A stretch of DNA of 64,000 nt from Phycisphaerales bacterium (GTDB taxonomy: Bacteria; Planctomycetota; Phycisphaerae; Tepidisphaerales; Tepidisphaeraceae), in NCBI GenBank assembly GCA_020847375.1, contig JADLCB010000007.1, positions 1 through 64,000 of the forward strand. Direction: 5' to 3'. Position numbers and translations under genes: made by a program. Each line of letters starts with the position of its first letter. Position 1 is the first letter of the stretch. Below, piece by piece: positions 26,997 to 36,518 of this stretch. A model generated the notes under the pieces. That model saw only the letters and a list, made by a program, of their open reading frames with translations. It was not told the origin of the DNA and did not search any database.

Positions 26997-28493
26997 ATGC
27001 GCCGACTCATCATAGTGCTTGTGATTGCAGCGTTGAGCTTGATACCGGAATTGGCGTTGGCGGAATTTGAAAACCCCAAGGCCAATATCCCGCCGATGGC
27101 CAAACCGCAGCGGCGAAATGCCGGTGAGGGTTTTCCACCGCTGCCACTGCCCGCCACCCCGCTGCGGCGTTCGGAGAAAAAGCGCGAACCGGCCCCTCCG
27201 GCGCTGGTTGGCAACATCACCTTCAATCCACAACGAGCCAAAGAAGCAGGACTGGACTGGCAGACCACGGTCATTGATATTGAACAATGGGTTCAGTGGA
27301 CCAATAGCCAGTTGGGGCAGAAGTATCGTTTTGTCGGAACGGACTTCAGCTCGTTCAGCTATGATCCGACTGAGCTGCCGATTCTGTATTTCACGGGCTG
27401 GAAGGCGCTGCCGAAATTTGACGATGTGACCATCGGCAAGTTGAGGCAGTATCTCATGGACGGCGGTACATGGGTGGTGCACAGCAGTTGCGGCAGGCCG
27501 GAGTTTAACGAGAGTTTCCGCCGGGAAATCCAGCGGATTTTTCCTGATCGTGAGCTGGCGGGGATTCCAACCGATCATCCGTTGTTTTCGTCGTTTTATC
27601 ACATTACCCAGATGAAGGTGCGGGAAGGAAGCAACCCGTGGAAGACGATCCCGCCTTATCTGGAGACGATCAATATCGGCACGCGGGCAGCGGTGATTTT
27701 TTCGCCCATCGACCTGTCGTGCGGATGGGACGCCGAGACGCACCCGATTGAGGGGGGTGTTTTATATGACCAGCAGGATGCGCTGCAACTGGGGAGCAAC
27801 ATCGTCACCTATGTGCTGGCGGAGTATCAGTACGGACGGTTTTTCGATCATCAGAAGATTTATCATCAGGCGCAGCAGGCGACACGCGATCAACTGGTGC
27901 TGGGCCAGATTGTGCACAATGGCGACTGGGATTCCACGCCGCATGGTCTGCCCAATCTTCTGAAACACATCGACGAAAGTACGACGCTGAACGTGCAGTT
28001 CAAACGAGTTCCGGTTGATCCGGGCAGGCAGGATATTTTCCAGTTTCCGATTTTGTATATGTCGGGTCAGCGTGATTTCCGGTTCACTGATGAGGCACGC
28101 CAGCGGCTGCGCGAATATCTGGATCATGGCGGGGTGTTGTTTGTGGACTGCGCGGTGGGCAGCAGCGAATTTGATCACGCCTTTCGTCGGGAGATTGCGG
28201 CGATTTATCCCGATCGCAAGCTGGGCACGCTGCCAGCGGATCATCCGATTTACCGGTATATTTTCGATGTCTCGCGGGTGCAACTGGCTGCGCTGGCGCA
28301 TCAGTTGTATCCACAGATCAATACGCCGCAATTGGAAGCGATCGAGGTGGATGGCACGCTGCCGGTGATCTATTCACGCCTGAGTTTGTCGGCCGGCTGG
28401 GAACAGTTGCCGCGGGCGTACAATGTGGGTTATGCCGATGCCGATGCCATGAGAATCGGCGTCGATGTGCTGATGTACGCCATAACGCACTGA
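26997..28493 (+). CDS. Exported protein with two DUF4159 domains
   Basis: A 498-residue protein with a cleavable signal peptide (residues 1-22, ending ALAE) and a Pro-rich linker. Two DUF4159 copies follow (about 65-285 and 295-490). Each has the pattern LPILYFTG or FPILYMSG, a GG-x-x-V/L-x-x segment (LMDGGTWVVHSSCG; LDHGGVLFVDCAVG), then FRREI, a short spacer and PDR. The fold resembles glutamine-amidotransferase-like domains, but no catalytic triad is obvious. DUF4159 proteins often sit near MoxR/DUF58/VWA genes; none is present here. Role unknown, likely envelope. Confidence 0.8.
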   Translation: MRRLIIVLVIAALSLIPELALAEFENPKANIPPMAKPQRRNAGEGFPPLPLPATPLRRSEKKREPAPPALVGNITFNPQRAKEAGLDWQTTVIDIEQWVQWTNSQLGQKYRFVGTDFSSFSYDPTELPILYFTGWKALPKFDDVTIGKLRQYLMDGGTWVVHSSCGRPEFNESFRREIQRIFPDRELAGIPTDHPLFSSFYHITQMKVREGSNPWKTIPPYLETINIGTRAAVIFSPIDLSCGWDAETHPIEGGVLYDQQDALQLGSNIVTYVLAEYQYGRFFDHQKIYHQAQQATRDQLVLGQIVHNGDWDSTPHGLPNLLKHIDESTTLNVQFKRVPVDPGRQDIFQFPILYMSGQRDFRFTDEARQRLREYLDHGGVLFVDCAVGSSEFDHAFRREIAAIYPDRKLGTLPADHPIYRYIFDVSRVQLAALAHQLYPQINTPQLEAIEVDGTLPVIYSRLSLSAGWEQLPRAYNVGYADADAMRIGVDVLMYAITH

Positions 28494-28508
28494 GCGGGCG
28501 GCAATTTA

Positions 28509-28847
28509 TTATTTGTCCGCTGCCTGATATTTGATCACCCTGATTTGTTCAAGTGTGACCATGCCTTGTTTGACCATTTGATCGATGTTCAGAAGTAGTT
28601 CATCGATTTTGTCTTTTGCATCAACAATCTCGATTACGATCGGCAGGTCTTCGGACAGACGCAAAATGCTGGCTCTGTGCATGCGGCTGTGTGCGCCGAA
28701 GCCCATTGCCCCGCGAAAAACGGTGGCCCCGGCCAGATGAAGCTCGCGCGCTTTGAGTACGATCGCCTCATACAGCGGTTTGCCTTCCCAGCGATCGGAT
28801 TCGCCGATGAAAACGCGCAATAACCAACCGTCTTCAGGAATTTTCAT
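28509..28847 (-). CDS. DUF190 PII-like protein next to the fluoride channel
   Basis: A 112-residue DUF190 protein with a predicted PII/ferredoxin-like fold. Motifs: LLRVFIGESDRWEGKPLYEA, LHLAGATVFRGAMGFGAHS and IVIEIVDAKDKIDELL. I start at ATG 28847, with AGGTGA just upstream; the longer form from 28856 is possible. It directly follows crcB on the same strand. DUF190 and CrcB are a recurrent pair, suggesting a regulatory or sensing partner of fluoride export; a biochemical role is not established from sequence. Confidence 0.9.
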   Translation of the reverse strand: MKIPEDGWLLRVFIGESDRWEGKPLYEAIVLKARELHLAGATVFRGAMGFGAHSRMHRASILRLSEDLPIVIEIVDAKDKIDELLLNIDQMVKQGMVTLEQIRVIKYQAADK

Positions 28848-28862
28848 GGGTATCACCTGTTG

Positions 28863-29246
28863 TTACGAACCATAAAGCAATAGTGCCAGCCGCGACCCCA
28901 GCCATGCAGCGCCCAACCCCAGGGCGTTGCTCAGCAACACGTTAAGTGCCGCCAGGAAAAACAGGCCACTGGTTGTCAGATTAACCGTCTCGAATGCAAA
29001 TGTTGAAAATGTTGTGAATCCGCCAAGCAATCCGACCAGAATCGCCAGGCGATATTCGTCGCGGATCAGTATCGGCCCGGTAAAAAGGGCTGCTAAAAAT
29101 CCGATGGCCAGGCAACCCAGAACGTTGACTACAAGCGTACCGGAAGGGAAGGTGCTGTTGCCGAACCGCTGTATCCAGCCGGCCAGTCCGTAACGAAACA
29201 AACAACCGCAGCCGCCTGCGCAAAAAATGAGGATAAGTCGAAGCAT
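28863..29246 (-). CDS. crcB: Fluoride channel CrcB/Fluc
   Basis: Small four-helix membrane channel that removes fluoride, acting as a dual-topology dimer. The 127-residue length is typical. Diagnostic: GGCGCLFRYGLAGWI, FPSGTLVVNVLGC with the pore Asn, and LLGGFTTFSTFAFE with the phenylalanine pair lining the pore. The Met at 29246 is chosen because homology starts there. Operon with DUF190. No fluoride riboswitch is recognisable in the 200 bases upstream. Confidence 0.94.
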   Translation of the reverse strand: MLRLILIFCAGGCGCLFRYGLAGWIQRFGNSTFPSGTLVVNVLGCLAIGFLAALFTGPILIRDEYRLAILVGLLGGFTTFSTFAFETVNLTTSGLFFLAALNVLLSNALGLGAAWLGSRLALLLYGS

Positions 29247-29453
29247 CGTTCGCCTGTTCCGTGTCTGGTGGTACTTGTAACGGGTCTTTACGGCGGTGAT
29301 TATCAATCGGCTGGTCATTGGCTGCAAGCACGGCCGTTGTTAGGATCAGAACAGTGGCTGAATCAGGCTGTATTTACGTGCGACTCAACGTTGCGCTGGT
29401 TTGATGGCCCGGAAGTATTTGTTGATGACCAGCACTGTACGAAAGGCGAGATT

Positions 29454-30698
29454 GTGACAACCGATTTTCATCAGATTGATCAATGGGTCGATCAGGCGAT
29501 CGCCAGCACGCCGATCTATGATTTGCATACGCATTTATATCCAGCAGCCATGCCGGAGTATTGTCTCTGGGGGCTGGATGAATTGTTGACGTATCATTAT
29601 CTGATTGCCGAAACGATCCGCGTCAGTCCGATCAGTTATGAAGATTTCTGGCGACGGGATCAAGAACAGCAGGCAGCGTGTATCTGGGAAAATCTGTTTG
29701 TCGATCGCGCACCGCTCAGCGAAGCCTGCCGGGGGGTGGTGACGGTGCTGCATCGCCTGGGGCTGAATCTGCAAAGCAGGAATCTGGCGGACTATCGCGC
29801 CTGGTTCAAGAATCAGTCAGCCCAGCAGCAGATCGATCGTATTTTCAAACTGGCGAACGTGAAATCGGTGGTGATGACCAACGATGCGCTTGATCCCAAG
29901 GAGCGGGCCTACTGGGAAAATGGCGCAGCCGAGGCCGATCCACGCTTCAAGGGTGTTTTGCGGATCGACCCGGTGCTGCTGGGCTGGCCGCAGGTGGCCA
30001 GGACGTTGGCCGGTTTCGGCTATCAGGTGGGGGCTGAATTAGGTCAGGAGAGCCTTAAGGAAATCCGCCGTTTTTTGACGGACTGGATCAAAAAGATGAA
30101 GGCGCTGTATGTGGCCGTTTCCCTGACGCCGCAGTGGCGCTATCCCGACGACAGCCCGGCGACAACGGTTATCAAACAGTGCATCCTGCCTGTCTGCCAG
30201 GAGCATAATCTTCCTTTTGCGCTGATGGTCGGCGTGCGGCGACAGGTGAATCCGCTGCTGAAGCTGGCGGGCGATTCGCTGGGTAAAAGCGATATTGTAT
30301 CGCTCGACAGGCTGCTGAGTGAAAATCCGAACAATAAATTCATGTGCACGATGCTCAGTCGTGAAAATCAGCATGAATTGGCGGTAACAGCGCGCAAGCA
30401 TCGCAATTTGTTTTTGTTCGGCTGCTGGTGGTTTTTGAACAATCCAGCCTTGATCGAGGAAATGACCCGCATGCGCATGGAACTGCTGGGCGAAGCGTTT
30501 GTCCCCCAGCACAGTGATTGCCGCGTACTTGAACAGTTACTTTATAAATGGGATCACAGCCGCAGGATCATTGCCAAAGTGATGAAGGATAAGTTCGCCG
30601 ATCTGGCGCGCAGCGGATGGGTGGTGACACAGGCGGAAATCCAGCGGACAGCAACGCGGTATCTCAGCTCTAATTTTGAGGAATTTTTAGCCAGATAA
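29454..30698 (+). CDS. Uronate-isomerase-like amidohydrolase
   Basis: Member of the UxaC/glucuronate isomerase branch of the amidohydrolase superfamily; expected to interconvert a hexuronate aldose and ketose. Metal-binding motif YDLHTHLYP lies near the N-terminus; NVKSVVMTNDALDP, FKGVLRIDPVLLGWP and FMCTMLSRENQHELAV fit the family. I use GTG 29454, preceded by AAAGGCGAG, giving 414 residues; an in-frame start at 29268 would add 62 residues without family features. Divergent from crcB. A uronate isomerase would suit an organism degrading pectin-like or other uronic glycans. Classic UxaC is about 470 residues, so this is a shorter subfamily and the substrate may differ. Confidence 0.8.
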   Translation: MTTDFHQIDQWVDQAIASTPIYDLHTHLYPAAMPEYCLWGLDELLTYHYLIAETIRVSPISYEDFWRRDQEQQAACIWENLFVDRAPLSEACRGVVTVLHRLGLNLQSRNLADYRAWFKNQSAQQQIDRIFKLANVKSVVMTNDALDPKERAYWENGAAEADPRFKGVLRIDPVLLGWPQVARTLAGFGYQVGAELGQESLKEIRRFLTDWIKKMKALYVAVSLTPQWRYPDDSPATTVIKQCILPVCQEHNLPFALMVGVRRQVNPLLKLAGDSLGKSDIVSLDRLLSENPNNKFMCTMLSRENQHELAVTARKHRNLFLFGCWWFLNNPALIEEMTRMRMELLGEAFVPQHSDCRVLEQLLYKWDHSRRIIAKVMKDKFADLARSGWVVTQAEIQRTATRYLSSNFEEFLAR

Positions 30699-30750
30699 GC
30701 AGCCGCCGATCTGCCGCCGATTGCGCGCAAGTGACGAGATTGTCGATCGA

Positions 30751-31083
30751 TCAGGGCAGCGTATTGTCGCTGCTGGGTTTTTCGTTGTTGAGAATTGCGC
30801 CCGTGGGGGTCTGGTTTTCGGCTGGATGAATGTTGCTTGTCGGGAGCGTCGCGCTTGGCGTTTGGGCTGAGTTTGGGGCGTGGGTCGGGTTGATCGCGCT
30901 GCGTGAGATGCGCCCCTGTGCTGCCTGTATGCCCGTCGATTTTCTGGCCACCGATCGCGTTTTGGGGCGGACAAGCGGATGCTGAAGCTGATCAGCCATT
31001 TCCGTCAGCGGCTGAATGATCTGTTTCAGACCACGACGGAAAAAATTGCGACGATTCATTGGTTCAGGCGTCGGCTGATCCAT
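30751..31083 (-). CDS. Small hypothetical protein with RR-motif N-terminus
   Basis: About 110 residues. Possible starts are 31107, 31083 (MDQPTPEPM) and 31059 (MNRRNFF). The motif NRRNFFRRGLKQIIQPL resembles a twin-arginine signal start, but no hydrophobic core follows, so Tat export is doubtful. The rest is Ser/Thr/Pro-rich and low in complexity. It lies between the uronate-isomerase-like gene (convergent) and the phosphotriesterase-like gene. The 31084-31160 stretch on its upstream side holds nothing else recognisable. Function unknown, and it may not be expressed. Confidence 0.4.
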   Translation of the reverse strand: MDQPTPEPMNRRNFFRRGLKQIIQPLTEMADQLQHPLVRPKTRSVARKSTGIQAAQGRISRSAINPTHAPNSAQTPSATLPTSNIHPAENQTPTGAILNNEKPSSDNTLP

Positions 31084-31160
31084 GGGCATCATTATACTGT
31101 AGTGCAAAAATAATGCTGTCTGATCGGAGTAGAGGTGAAATAAATCCGTCAGAATGGGAA

Positions 31161-32120
31161 TTATTCAGCGGCAGCAAACGTATAGGCCAGTCGCGGATTT
31201 TCGACAAAAATCCGGTGCAGATCAGCCTCGGTCAGCCCCGCCTGCTTTAACATCGTGCTGAAGGTGGTCAACAGAAAAGTGTGCCCTGGCTTTCCGCCGT
31301 AACTGCTCCAATACGTGCTTTTGGCGGCATCCATTCCCAGAAGAATCTGATGAGGAAATTCGTGGATCAATCGGGCGACCAAAGTGAGTGTGGGATTGTC
31401 CACGCGATTCTTCCAGCGAAAACCACTGTCATATTCAACCTTGACCCCACTGGCCAGAATCTGGCGATGGTACGCCAGATCGGGCTTGCGATCAGTGTGG
31501 CTGATGACAACCTGCGCCAGATCGACACCATGCCCACCAAGGAACTCGATCTGTTCCAGAGCGGCGGTTCCCTGTTCGGTATGAGTAAGAATCGGCGCAC
31601 CCGTACGGCGATGCGTTTGGGCTGCGGCGGCAAACAGGCGTCTGGTATGTTCGTCCAGATGATCCAGCCCGCTGGCGATTTTGATCAAACCAGCCTTGTG
31701 GTTGCTACGCTGGCATTGCGGGCCGTTGTAATCATTGACATCAATGCCCTGCTGGATATCAGCCACGAATAAATTGGCCAGCTCATCTTCACTGAGGTGC
31801 TGGCTCCAGTGGCCGGGAGGATAATATTTCTGCAGATGCAGCCCGGTGGGGCAGAGAATATGCACACCAGTCGCCCGGCTGATGGCTGCGAGCTTCATGA
31901 CATTGCGGCCGCAGGCACAGGGCATGGAATCAACCATTGCCCGCCCGCCCGCAGCATGAAATGCCTTTAATTCCTCAATACCTTTTTCGACATTATTCAG
32001 TTGAAGCTCAGGATATTGATGAATGGTGAAACTTTCATCAATGATGATATGTTCGTGGGCGTAGCAGGCCCCCAGATCTTCCGGTGCAATATCGCCAAGA
32101 ACAGTACGGATAAATTTCAT
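31161..32120 (-). CDS. Phosphotriesterase-family metal hydrolase
   Basis: A 319-residue amidohydrolase of the phosphotriesterase-like group (PHP/PLL). Metal ligands appear in order: CYAHEHIIID (two His), the bridging Lys in GLIKIASG, ILTHTEQG (His), VISHTDRKPD (His) and LLGMDAAK (Asp). Members hydrolyse lactones or phosphoesters; many are sugar-lactonases, so a sugar lactone from the nearby uronate or oxidoreductase pathway is a reasonable guess, not a demonstration. No signal peptide. Starts at ATG 32120. Confidence 0.87.
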   Translation of the reverse strand: MKFIRTVLGDIAPEDLGACYAHEHIIIDESFTIHQYPELQLNNVEKGIEELKAFHAAGGRAMVDSMPCACGRNVMKLAAISRATGVHILCPTGLHLQKYYPPGHWSQHLSEDELANLFVADIQQGIDVNDYNGPQCQRSNHKAGLIKIASGLDHLDEHTRRLFAAAAQTHRRTGAPILTHTEQGTAALEQIEFLGGHGVDLAQVVISHTDRKPDLAYHRQILASGVKVEYDSGFRWKNRVDNPTLTLVARLIHEFPHQILLGMDAAKSTYWSSYGGKPGHTFLLTTFSTMLKQAGLTEADLHRIFVENPRLAYTFAAAE

Positions 32121-32283
32121 ATCAGCCCCGATCGTCCCGCGCAGCCGGTGCTCATGCCCGACAGGAATAATGCCTGTTGGTGCAAAACAATAAAATATAG
32201 CTTAGGAAATCAGCCTGAGGCAGGCGAAGCGGAAACAAGCTTTATTGCCTGAACTGATGCGTTAATCGAGAGGTGCGCAACGG

Positions 32284-33471
32284 TCACGCGGTGACATGAT
32301 TCATCGCAATCTCAGCCAGGGCGTCGGTTGCAAACTTCACATCCTGTTTGCTGAGAAATGGCGAAAAACTGAAGCGGGTGGTTCCGCCGAAGGCAGTCGT
32401 GCCGATCGTCTGGTGAGCCAGCGGGGCGCAATGGATACCCGGGCGCGTCAGGATACCGTAGTGATTTTCCAGGATCAGCGCCAACTCGGTGGGATCATAA
32501 CCGTCGATGTGAACCGAGAAGACACCCATGCGGTTGCGCACGCCCTGCGGGCCGTAGTAGGTCAAGCCTTCGATATTGGACATTCCATCGATAAAAACGC
32601 GCACAAGGTTCAGGTCGTGTTCGTGAACCTTATTGATGCCTTCGCTACTCAGCCACTGTATCCCTTCGCTGAGGCCGACAATGCCGATGGCGTTGTGCGA
32701 ACCGCTCTCGTAACGGTCGGGCATGAAAGTTGGCTGACGATCTTCTTCGCTGATGGAACCGGTTCCGCCCTCCTGCGTTGTGCGGACGATCTTTTCCATG
32801 CCTGGGCGCAGATAGAGCAGGCCTGTACCCAATGGGCCGAATAATCCCTTATGGCCTGGCGCTGCCAGCAGATCGACGAAATCGGCCTGAACATCAATCG
32901 GCAGGTGGCCGGCACTCTGGGCTGCGTCAACCAGAAACGGAATATCATGCTCACGGGCGATTCGGCCAATTTCACGAATTGGCTGAACTGTGCCGGTTAC
33001 GTTGGAAGCGTGGGTAATCGCGATGAGTTTGGTATCCGGCCGAATGGCTCGACGAATGTCCTGCGGGTCAACCAATCCGGTGGCAGGGCCCACTTTTACG
33101 CGCGTCTGTTCGATCCAACCATCATCCGTCAGCGCATTCAAGGGTCGCAGGATTGAATTGTGGTCGATCCAGGTGCAAATCGCGTGTCCGCGGTTATGCG
33201 GGCCGAGCAGGCCTTTGATCGCCTTGTTCAGGCCGTCGGTGCAGTTGAGGGTAAAAATAAAATGATTCGGATTTTCGCCGTTGAAAAAGGTGTTAAGGCG
33301 CTGGCGGCACTGGCTGATCAGCCCCGCGGTTTCCATCGCCTCGTGATAAGCGCCACGACCGGCTGAAGCGCCAAGCTCGTTGGCATAGCGCATCATTGCA
33401 TCGTAGACGCCGCGCGGTTTGGGAAAACTGGTGGCGGCGTTATCCATATAAAGTCGGCGTGGCGTGTTCAT
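32284..33471 (-). CDS. Cysteine-desulfurase-like PLP enzyme
   Basis: A 395-residue class V aminotransferase fold protein of the group close to NifS/SufS (TIGR01977-like). PLP lysine is in LAAPGHKGLFGPLG; ITHASNVTGTVQPI and VDAAQSAGH are the cofactor motifs; TRPGIHCAPLAHQTIG has the cysteine expected of a desulfurase. Such enzymes occur beside selenium or sulfur genes in several bacteria and may act on cysteine or selenocysteine. No partner is adjacent. This is a second desulfurase-type gene beside the SufS-SufE fusion. Confidence 0.87.
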   Translation of the reverse strand: MNTPRRLYMDNAATSFPKPRGVYDAMMRYANELGASAGRGAYHEAMETAGLISQCRQRLNTFFNGENPNHFIFTLNCTDGLNKAIKGLLGPHNRGHAICTWIDHNSILRPLNALTDDGWIEQTRVKVGPATGLVDPQDIRRAIRPDTKLIAITHASNVTGTVQPIREIGRIAREHDIPFLVDAAQSAGHLPIDVQADFVDLLAAPGHKGLFGPLGTGLLYLRPGMEKIVRTTQEGGTGSISEEDRQPTFMPDRYESGSHNAIGIVGLSEGIQWLSSEGINKVHEHDLNLVRVFIDGMSNIEGLTYYGPQGVRNRMGVFSVHIDGYDPTELALILENHYGILTRPGIHCAPLAHQTIGTTAFGGTTRFSFSPFLSKQDVKFATDALAEIAMNHVTA

Positions 33472-33649
33472 CTCAGGGCTGTATTCTATGCAATCGGCGC
33501 AGCAGAATCGACTGGCCGGCCGTTTTTATCGCGCAGTTTATTTGCTGTTTGATTTCACACCTTGTTCGCGACGAATTGCCGGCAATATCGCTGGATAGAC
33601 GCAAAAAACCGTGACCTTATTTAGGTGCCTGCCACAAGATCAGGCGCAT

Positions 33650-34678
33650 TTACGCCCATTGACGTTGAATCTGCTGATACATATCCATCAGTACGCGGGT
33701 ATTGCCCAGCGTATCGTCCTGGGTGACGGCAAAAGGGTGATGATTAAAAATGGCCTGGGCGAAGTGATCTGCTTCCAGGGCGTATAGGTCGCAGGGGGTG
33801 TCAATTTCAAATGTCCGCTGGGCGGGTGGTTCGGGGCGGGTTACGCCCTGGATTTTATCCATCTTCGGGGGCGCACCGTAGGCGATGTTGAATACGGCTT
33901 TTTTGACCGGTGGTTTCCACGGCACGGGGATTTCTATGTACCCTTCTTCGCCGAGAATGTACGCCGTATTGTCAGCCTGCGTGGTCATGCTACAGGTGAA
34001 GGTGGACAGGACGCCATTGGGAAAACGCATCATCCCAGCCGCTGAGTCATCAACTCCGCTGGCATGCTGGTGGCCGCTGGCGACGATCAGATCCGGCTCC
34101 TGCCCTGCGAATAATCGCGTAAAATTAACGCAATAGCAGCCGACATCCAGCAAAATACCGCCACCCAACTCCGGATCAAAACGCACATTACCGTCGATCT
34201 TGCGTGTGCGATAACAAAAGCTGGTGCGAATCATTTTGACGCGGCCGATTTTACCCTGATGGACCGCTTCTTGAACCGCGTGTATCAGTGGATGGCAGCG
34301 ATACATAAACGCTTCCATCACACGTCGTTTCGTGCGATGGGCAACATCAAACATGCGCTGGGCGTCAATTTCACTGAGAGCGAAGGGTTTTTCGCACAAC
34401 ACATGTTTGCCCGATTCCAAGGCAGCGATCGTCCATTGACAGTGCATCGAATTGGGCAGCGAAATATAAACCGCATCCACATTGGGATCATCCAGAACCT
34501 GCTCGTACGTACCATAGGCGCGGAAGCAGCCATGCTCGCGGGCAAAAGCCTCAGCAGAGTCTGCCTGACGTGAACCGACAGCCGCAAGCTGGCTGTGTTG
34601 GCAGGTGGTCAGACCCTGAGCGAACTGCCTGGCGATGTTACCAGTTCCGAGAATACCGAAACGCAGTCGCTGGCTCAT
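33650..34678 (-). CDS. Gfo/Idh/MocA-family oxidoreductase
   Basis: A 342-residue NAD(P)-dependent sugar dehydrogenase-like protein. Rossmann motif FGILGTGNIARQFAQGL at the N-terminus; HVLCEKPFAL is the conserved EKP motif; the C-terminal alpha/beta domain holds DVGCYCVNFTRLF. A clear AGGAG lies 9 bases before the start. No signal or Tat sequence, so cytoplasmic. Substrate not assignable; likely a sugar or cyclitol in keeping with the neighbouring carbohydrate genes. Divergent from the M24 peptidase gene. Confidence 0.9.
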   Translation of the reverse strand: MSQRLRFGILGTGNIARQFAQGLTTCQHSQLAAVGSRQADSAEAFAREHGCFRAYGTYEQVLDDPNVDAVYISLPNSMHCQWTIAALESGKHVLCEKPFALSEIDAQRMFDVAHRTKRRVMEAFMYRCHPLIHAVQEAVHQGKIGRVKMIRTSFCYRTRKIDGNVRFDPELGGGILLDVGCYCVNFTRLFAGQEPDLIVASGHQHASGVDDSAAGMMRFPNGVLSTFTCSMTTQADNTAYILGEEGYIEIPVPWKPPVKKAVFNIAYGAPPKMDKIQGVTRPEPPAQRTFEIDTPCDLYALEADHFAQAIFNHHPFAVTQDDTLGNTRVLMDMYQQIQRQWA

Positions 34679-34872
34679 GGTAATATCTCCTGAAAAGCAA
34701 GAATGTGCTGGCTGTTTCTGGATCGATTGTAAAGAAATTCAACAGCGATGCGAGCGGAACAATTCCGGTTGCGTTGATCTTTTCAGAGGGTCGATCAATC
34801 AACAGGTCGGTTGACACGTTGATAATGCGGCTCGATTTGCCGTTTATCGCGCGGAACGATAAATTCGTGACC

Positions 34873-35973
34873 ATGCTTGATCCCAACCAGTGTCGGATTC
34901 GTCAGCAGCGTCTGCTGACCGTGATGCAGCAAAAATCACTTGATGCGGTCGTGATCGGTGCGCCGCATCATGTCTACTATTTTTCAGGACATCTGGCTTC
35001 ATGGATGCACCGGTCTGCCTTTGCGCTTTTTGCCGATGGGCAATCAACCCTGGTCAGTGCCAATCATCCGGTTGCCAATCAAGCCGTCGATCAGGCGCTG
35101 TCGTATGAAGCCAACGTCAACGCGACGATGCCTTCGGATCAAACGCGGATTTGTGCCCGGGGGATCGTCCAGACTTTGACCGGGCGGAAAATCAACCGGC
35201 TGGCGATGGATACCTCCGCAGTTTCGTTTCAGGTTGCCCACCAGCTCAAATTAACACCGCAGACAATCGACGATGAGCTGTTCCAGATGCGCCGGGTGAA
35301 AGATGTTGATGAGCTGGTGCTGATGCAGCGTGCCAATGAATGTACGCGGGTGATGTATGAGCGGGCCAGAGAGATTGTGCGCCCGGGCGTTTCTGAAATA
35401 GAAGTCTTTACCGAGCTTCAGGCGACGGCGGTAAAAACGGCAGATGAACCATTGACGGCACTGCTGGGTAATGATTTTGGTTGCTCGCCGACAGGCGGAG
35501 GCCTGCGCCATGAGCACAAAGCCAAGGTGGGCGCACTCTATATCCTGGACCTAGGCCCTGCCTATCGCGGGTATTTTGCTGATAACTGCCGAACCATCAG
35601 TATCGATCGCCAGCCGACGGATGTGCAGTTGCGCCATTGGCAGGCGCTGGTTGACTGTCTGGCAATGGTGCAGCGCATGGCCAGACCCGGGGTGCGCTGC
35701 GTTGAAATCTACAATGCTGTGGATGAGTTTCTTCGACAGGAAGTTGGCGGGGGTATGGTGCATCATCTTGGTCATGGGGTGGGCCTGGAAGCGCACGAAT
35801 ACCCGCATCTGAACCCGCGCTGGGATGATGTGCTGATCGAGGGGGAAGTTTTTACGGCAGAGCCTGGCTTGTATGGGACGGAATTAAAATACGGGATGCG
35901 TCTGGAAAATAATTATCTGGTCAAAAAAGATGGTGTGGAGAATCTGACGCCCTATCCGTTGGAACTGGCGTAA
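34873..35973 (+). CDS. M24-family Xaa-Pro-type metallopeptidase
   Basis: A 366-residue peptidase cutting after an N-terminal X-Pro. The creatinase-like N-terminal domain (residues 1-130) begins LDPNQCRIRQQRLL. The pita-bread domain has all five metal ligands: Asp in LDLGPAYRG, Asp in YFADNCRT, His in HHLGHGVGLEAHEYP, Glu in FTAEPGLYG and Glu in MRLENNYLV. ATG 34873 begins the conserved region; the upstream in-frame extension from 34705 is unconserved and poorly placed for translation. Cytoplasmic. Confidence 0.9.
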   Translation: MLDPNQCRIRQQRLLTVMQQKSLDAVVIGAPHHVYYFSGHLASWMHRSAFALFADGQSTLVSANHPVANQAVDQALSYEANVNATMPSDQTRICARGIVQTLTGRKINRLAMDTSAVSFQVAHQLKLTPQTIDDELFQMRRVKDVDELVLMQRANECTRVMYERAREIVRPGVSEIEVFTELQATAVKTADEPLTALLGNDFGCSPTGGGLRHEHKAKVGALYILDLGPAYRGYFADNCRTISIDRQPTDVQLRHWQALVDCLAMVQRMARPGVRCVEIYNAVDEFLRQEVGGGMVHHLGHGVGLEAHEYPHLNPRWDDVLIEGEVFTAEPGLYGTELKYGMRLENNYLVKKDGVENLTPYPLELA

Positions 35974-36061
35974 CGGGCAGATTGGGTTGAGTGCGCTAAT
36001 CGCATGATGCGACAGTGATTATTGTTTTGTGCGCAGTGCCAGACGGATGTGCGAGTCTATA

Positions 36062-36355
36062 ATGACAATCGTGGAAGAAGAAATCAGCCAAATCGCCCCG
36101 GCGCAACCATCAACCGATAAACGCGTGGTCGGTCGCGATTTGCCGATCATTACCAGCAGCCGGTTGCGCTGGATCAATCGATCGGTTTATGTGCTTGTCT
36201 TTGCAGCACTGGCGGCGCTGCTGGTCTGGATATTCGTCATGCTCAACACGACGGCTGCACTAGCCGTTGCGGTGGTTGGTTTCATGGTTGGTTACATGCT
36301 CATCATGGGTTATCTGGCCAGTCGCAGCCACGATCAGCACGGCAATATGTTCTAA
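36062..36355 (+). CDS. Small two-helix membrane protein
   Basis: A 97-residue protein starting MTIVEEEISQ. A polar N-terminal 45 residues precede two membrane helices (about 47-68, VYVLVFAALAALLVWIFVML; about 70-90, AALAVAVVGFMVGYMLIMG), then a short polar tail ending HGNMF. No family recognised. It stands alone between the M24 peptidase and mqnD genes. Confidence 0.65.
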   Translation: MTIVEEEISQIAPAQPSTDKRVVGRDLPIITSSRLRWINRSVYVLVFAALAALLVWIFVMLNTTAALAVAVVGFMVGYMLIMGYLASRSHDQHGNMF

Positions 36356-36518
36356 CTTACCTTTTTGATCTGCGCCTTGAGTTGACATTAGGCGCAGTTC
36401 TGTTTGCAAAGCTGAATTTCCAGCAACTTTCAAAATGTGTACGCATGGGTAGGCAATCGGTTCAGATCGCCTATAATCCGCCCAACACGATTACCCGACG
36501 AAAGGAAACAAGCGGATC

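Noticed and set aside
29247..29453. Fluoride riboswitch upstream of crcB
   Set aside because: I could not find the conserved fluoride aptamer pattern on the minus strand here.
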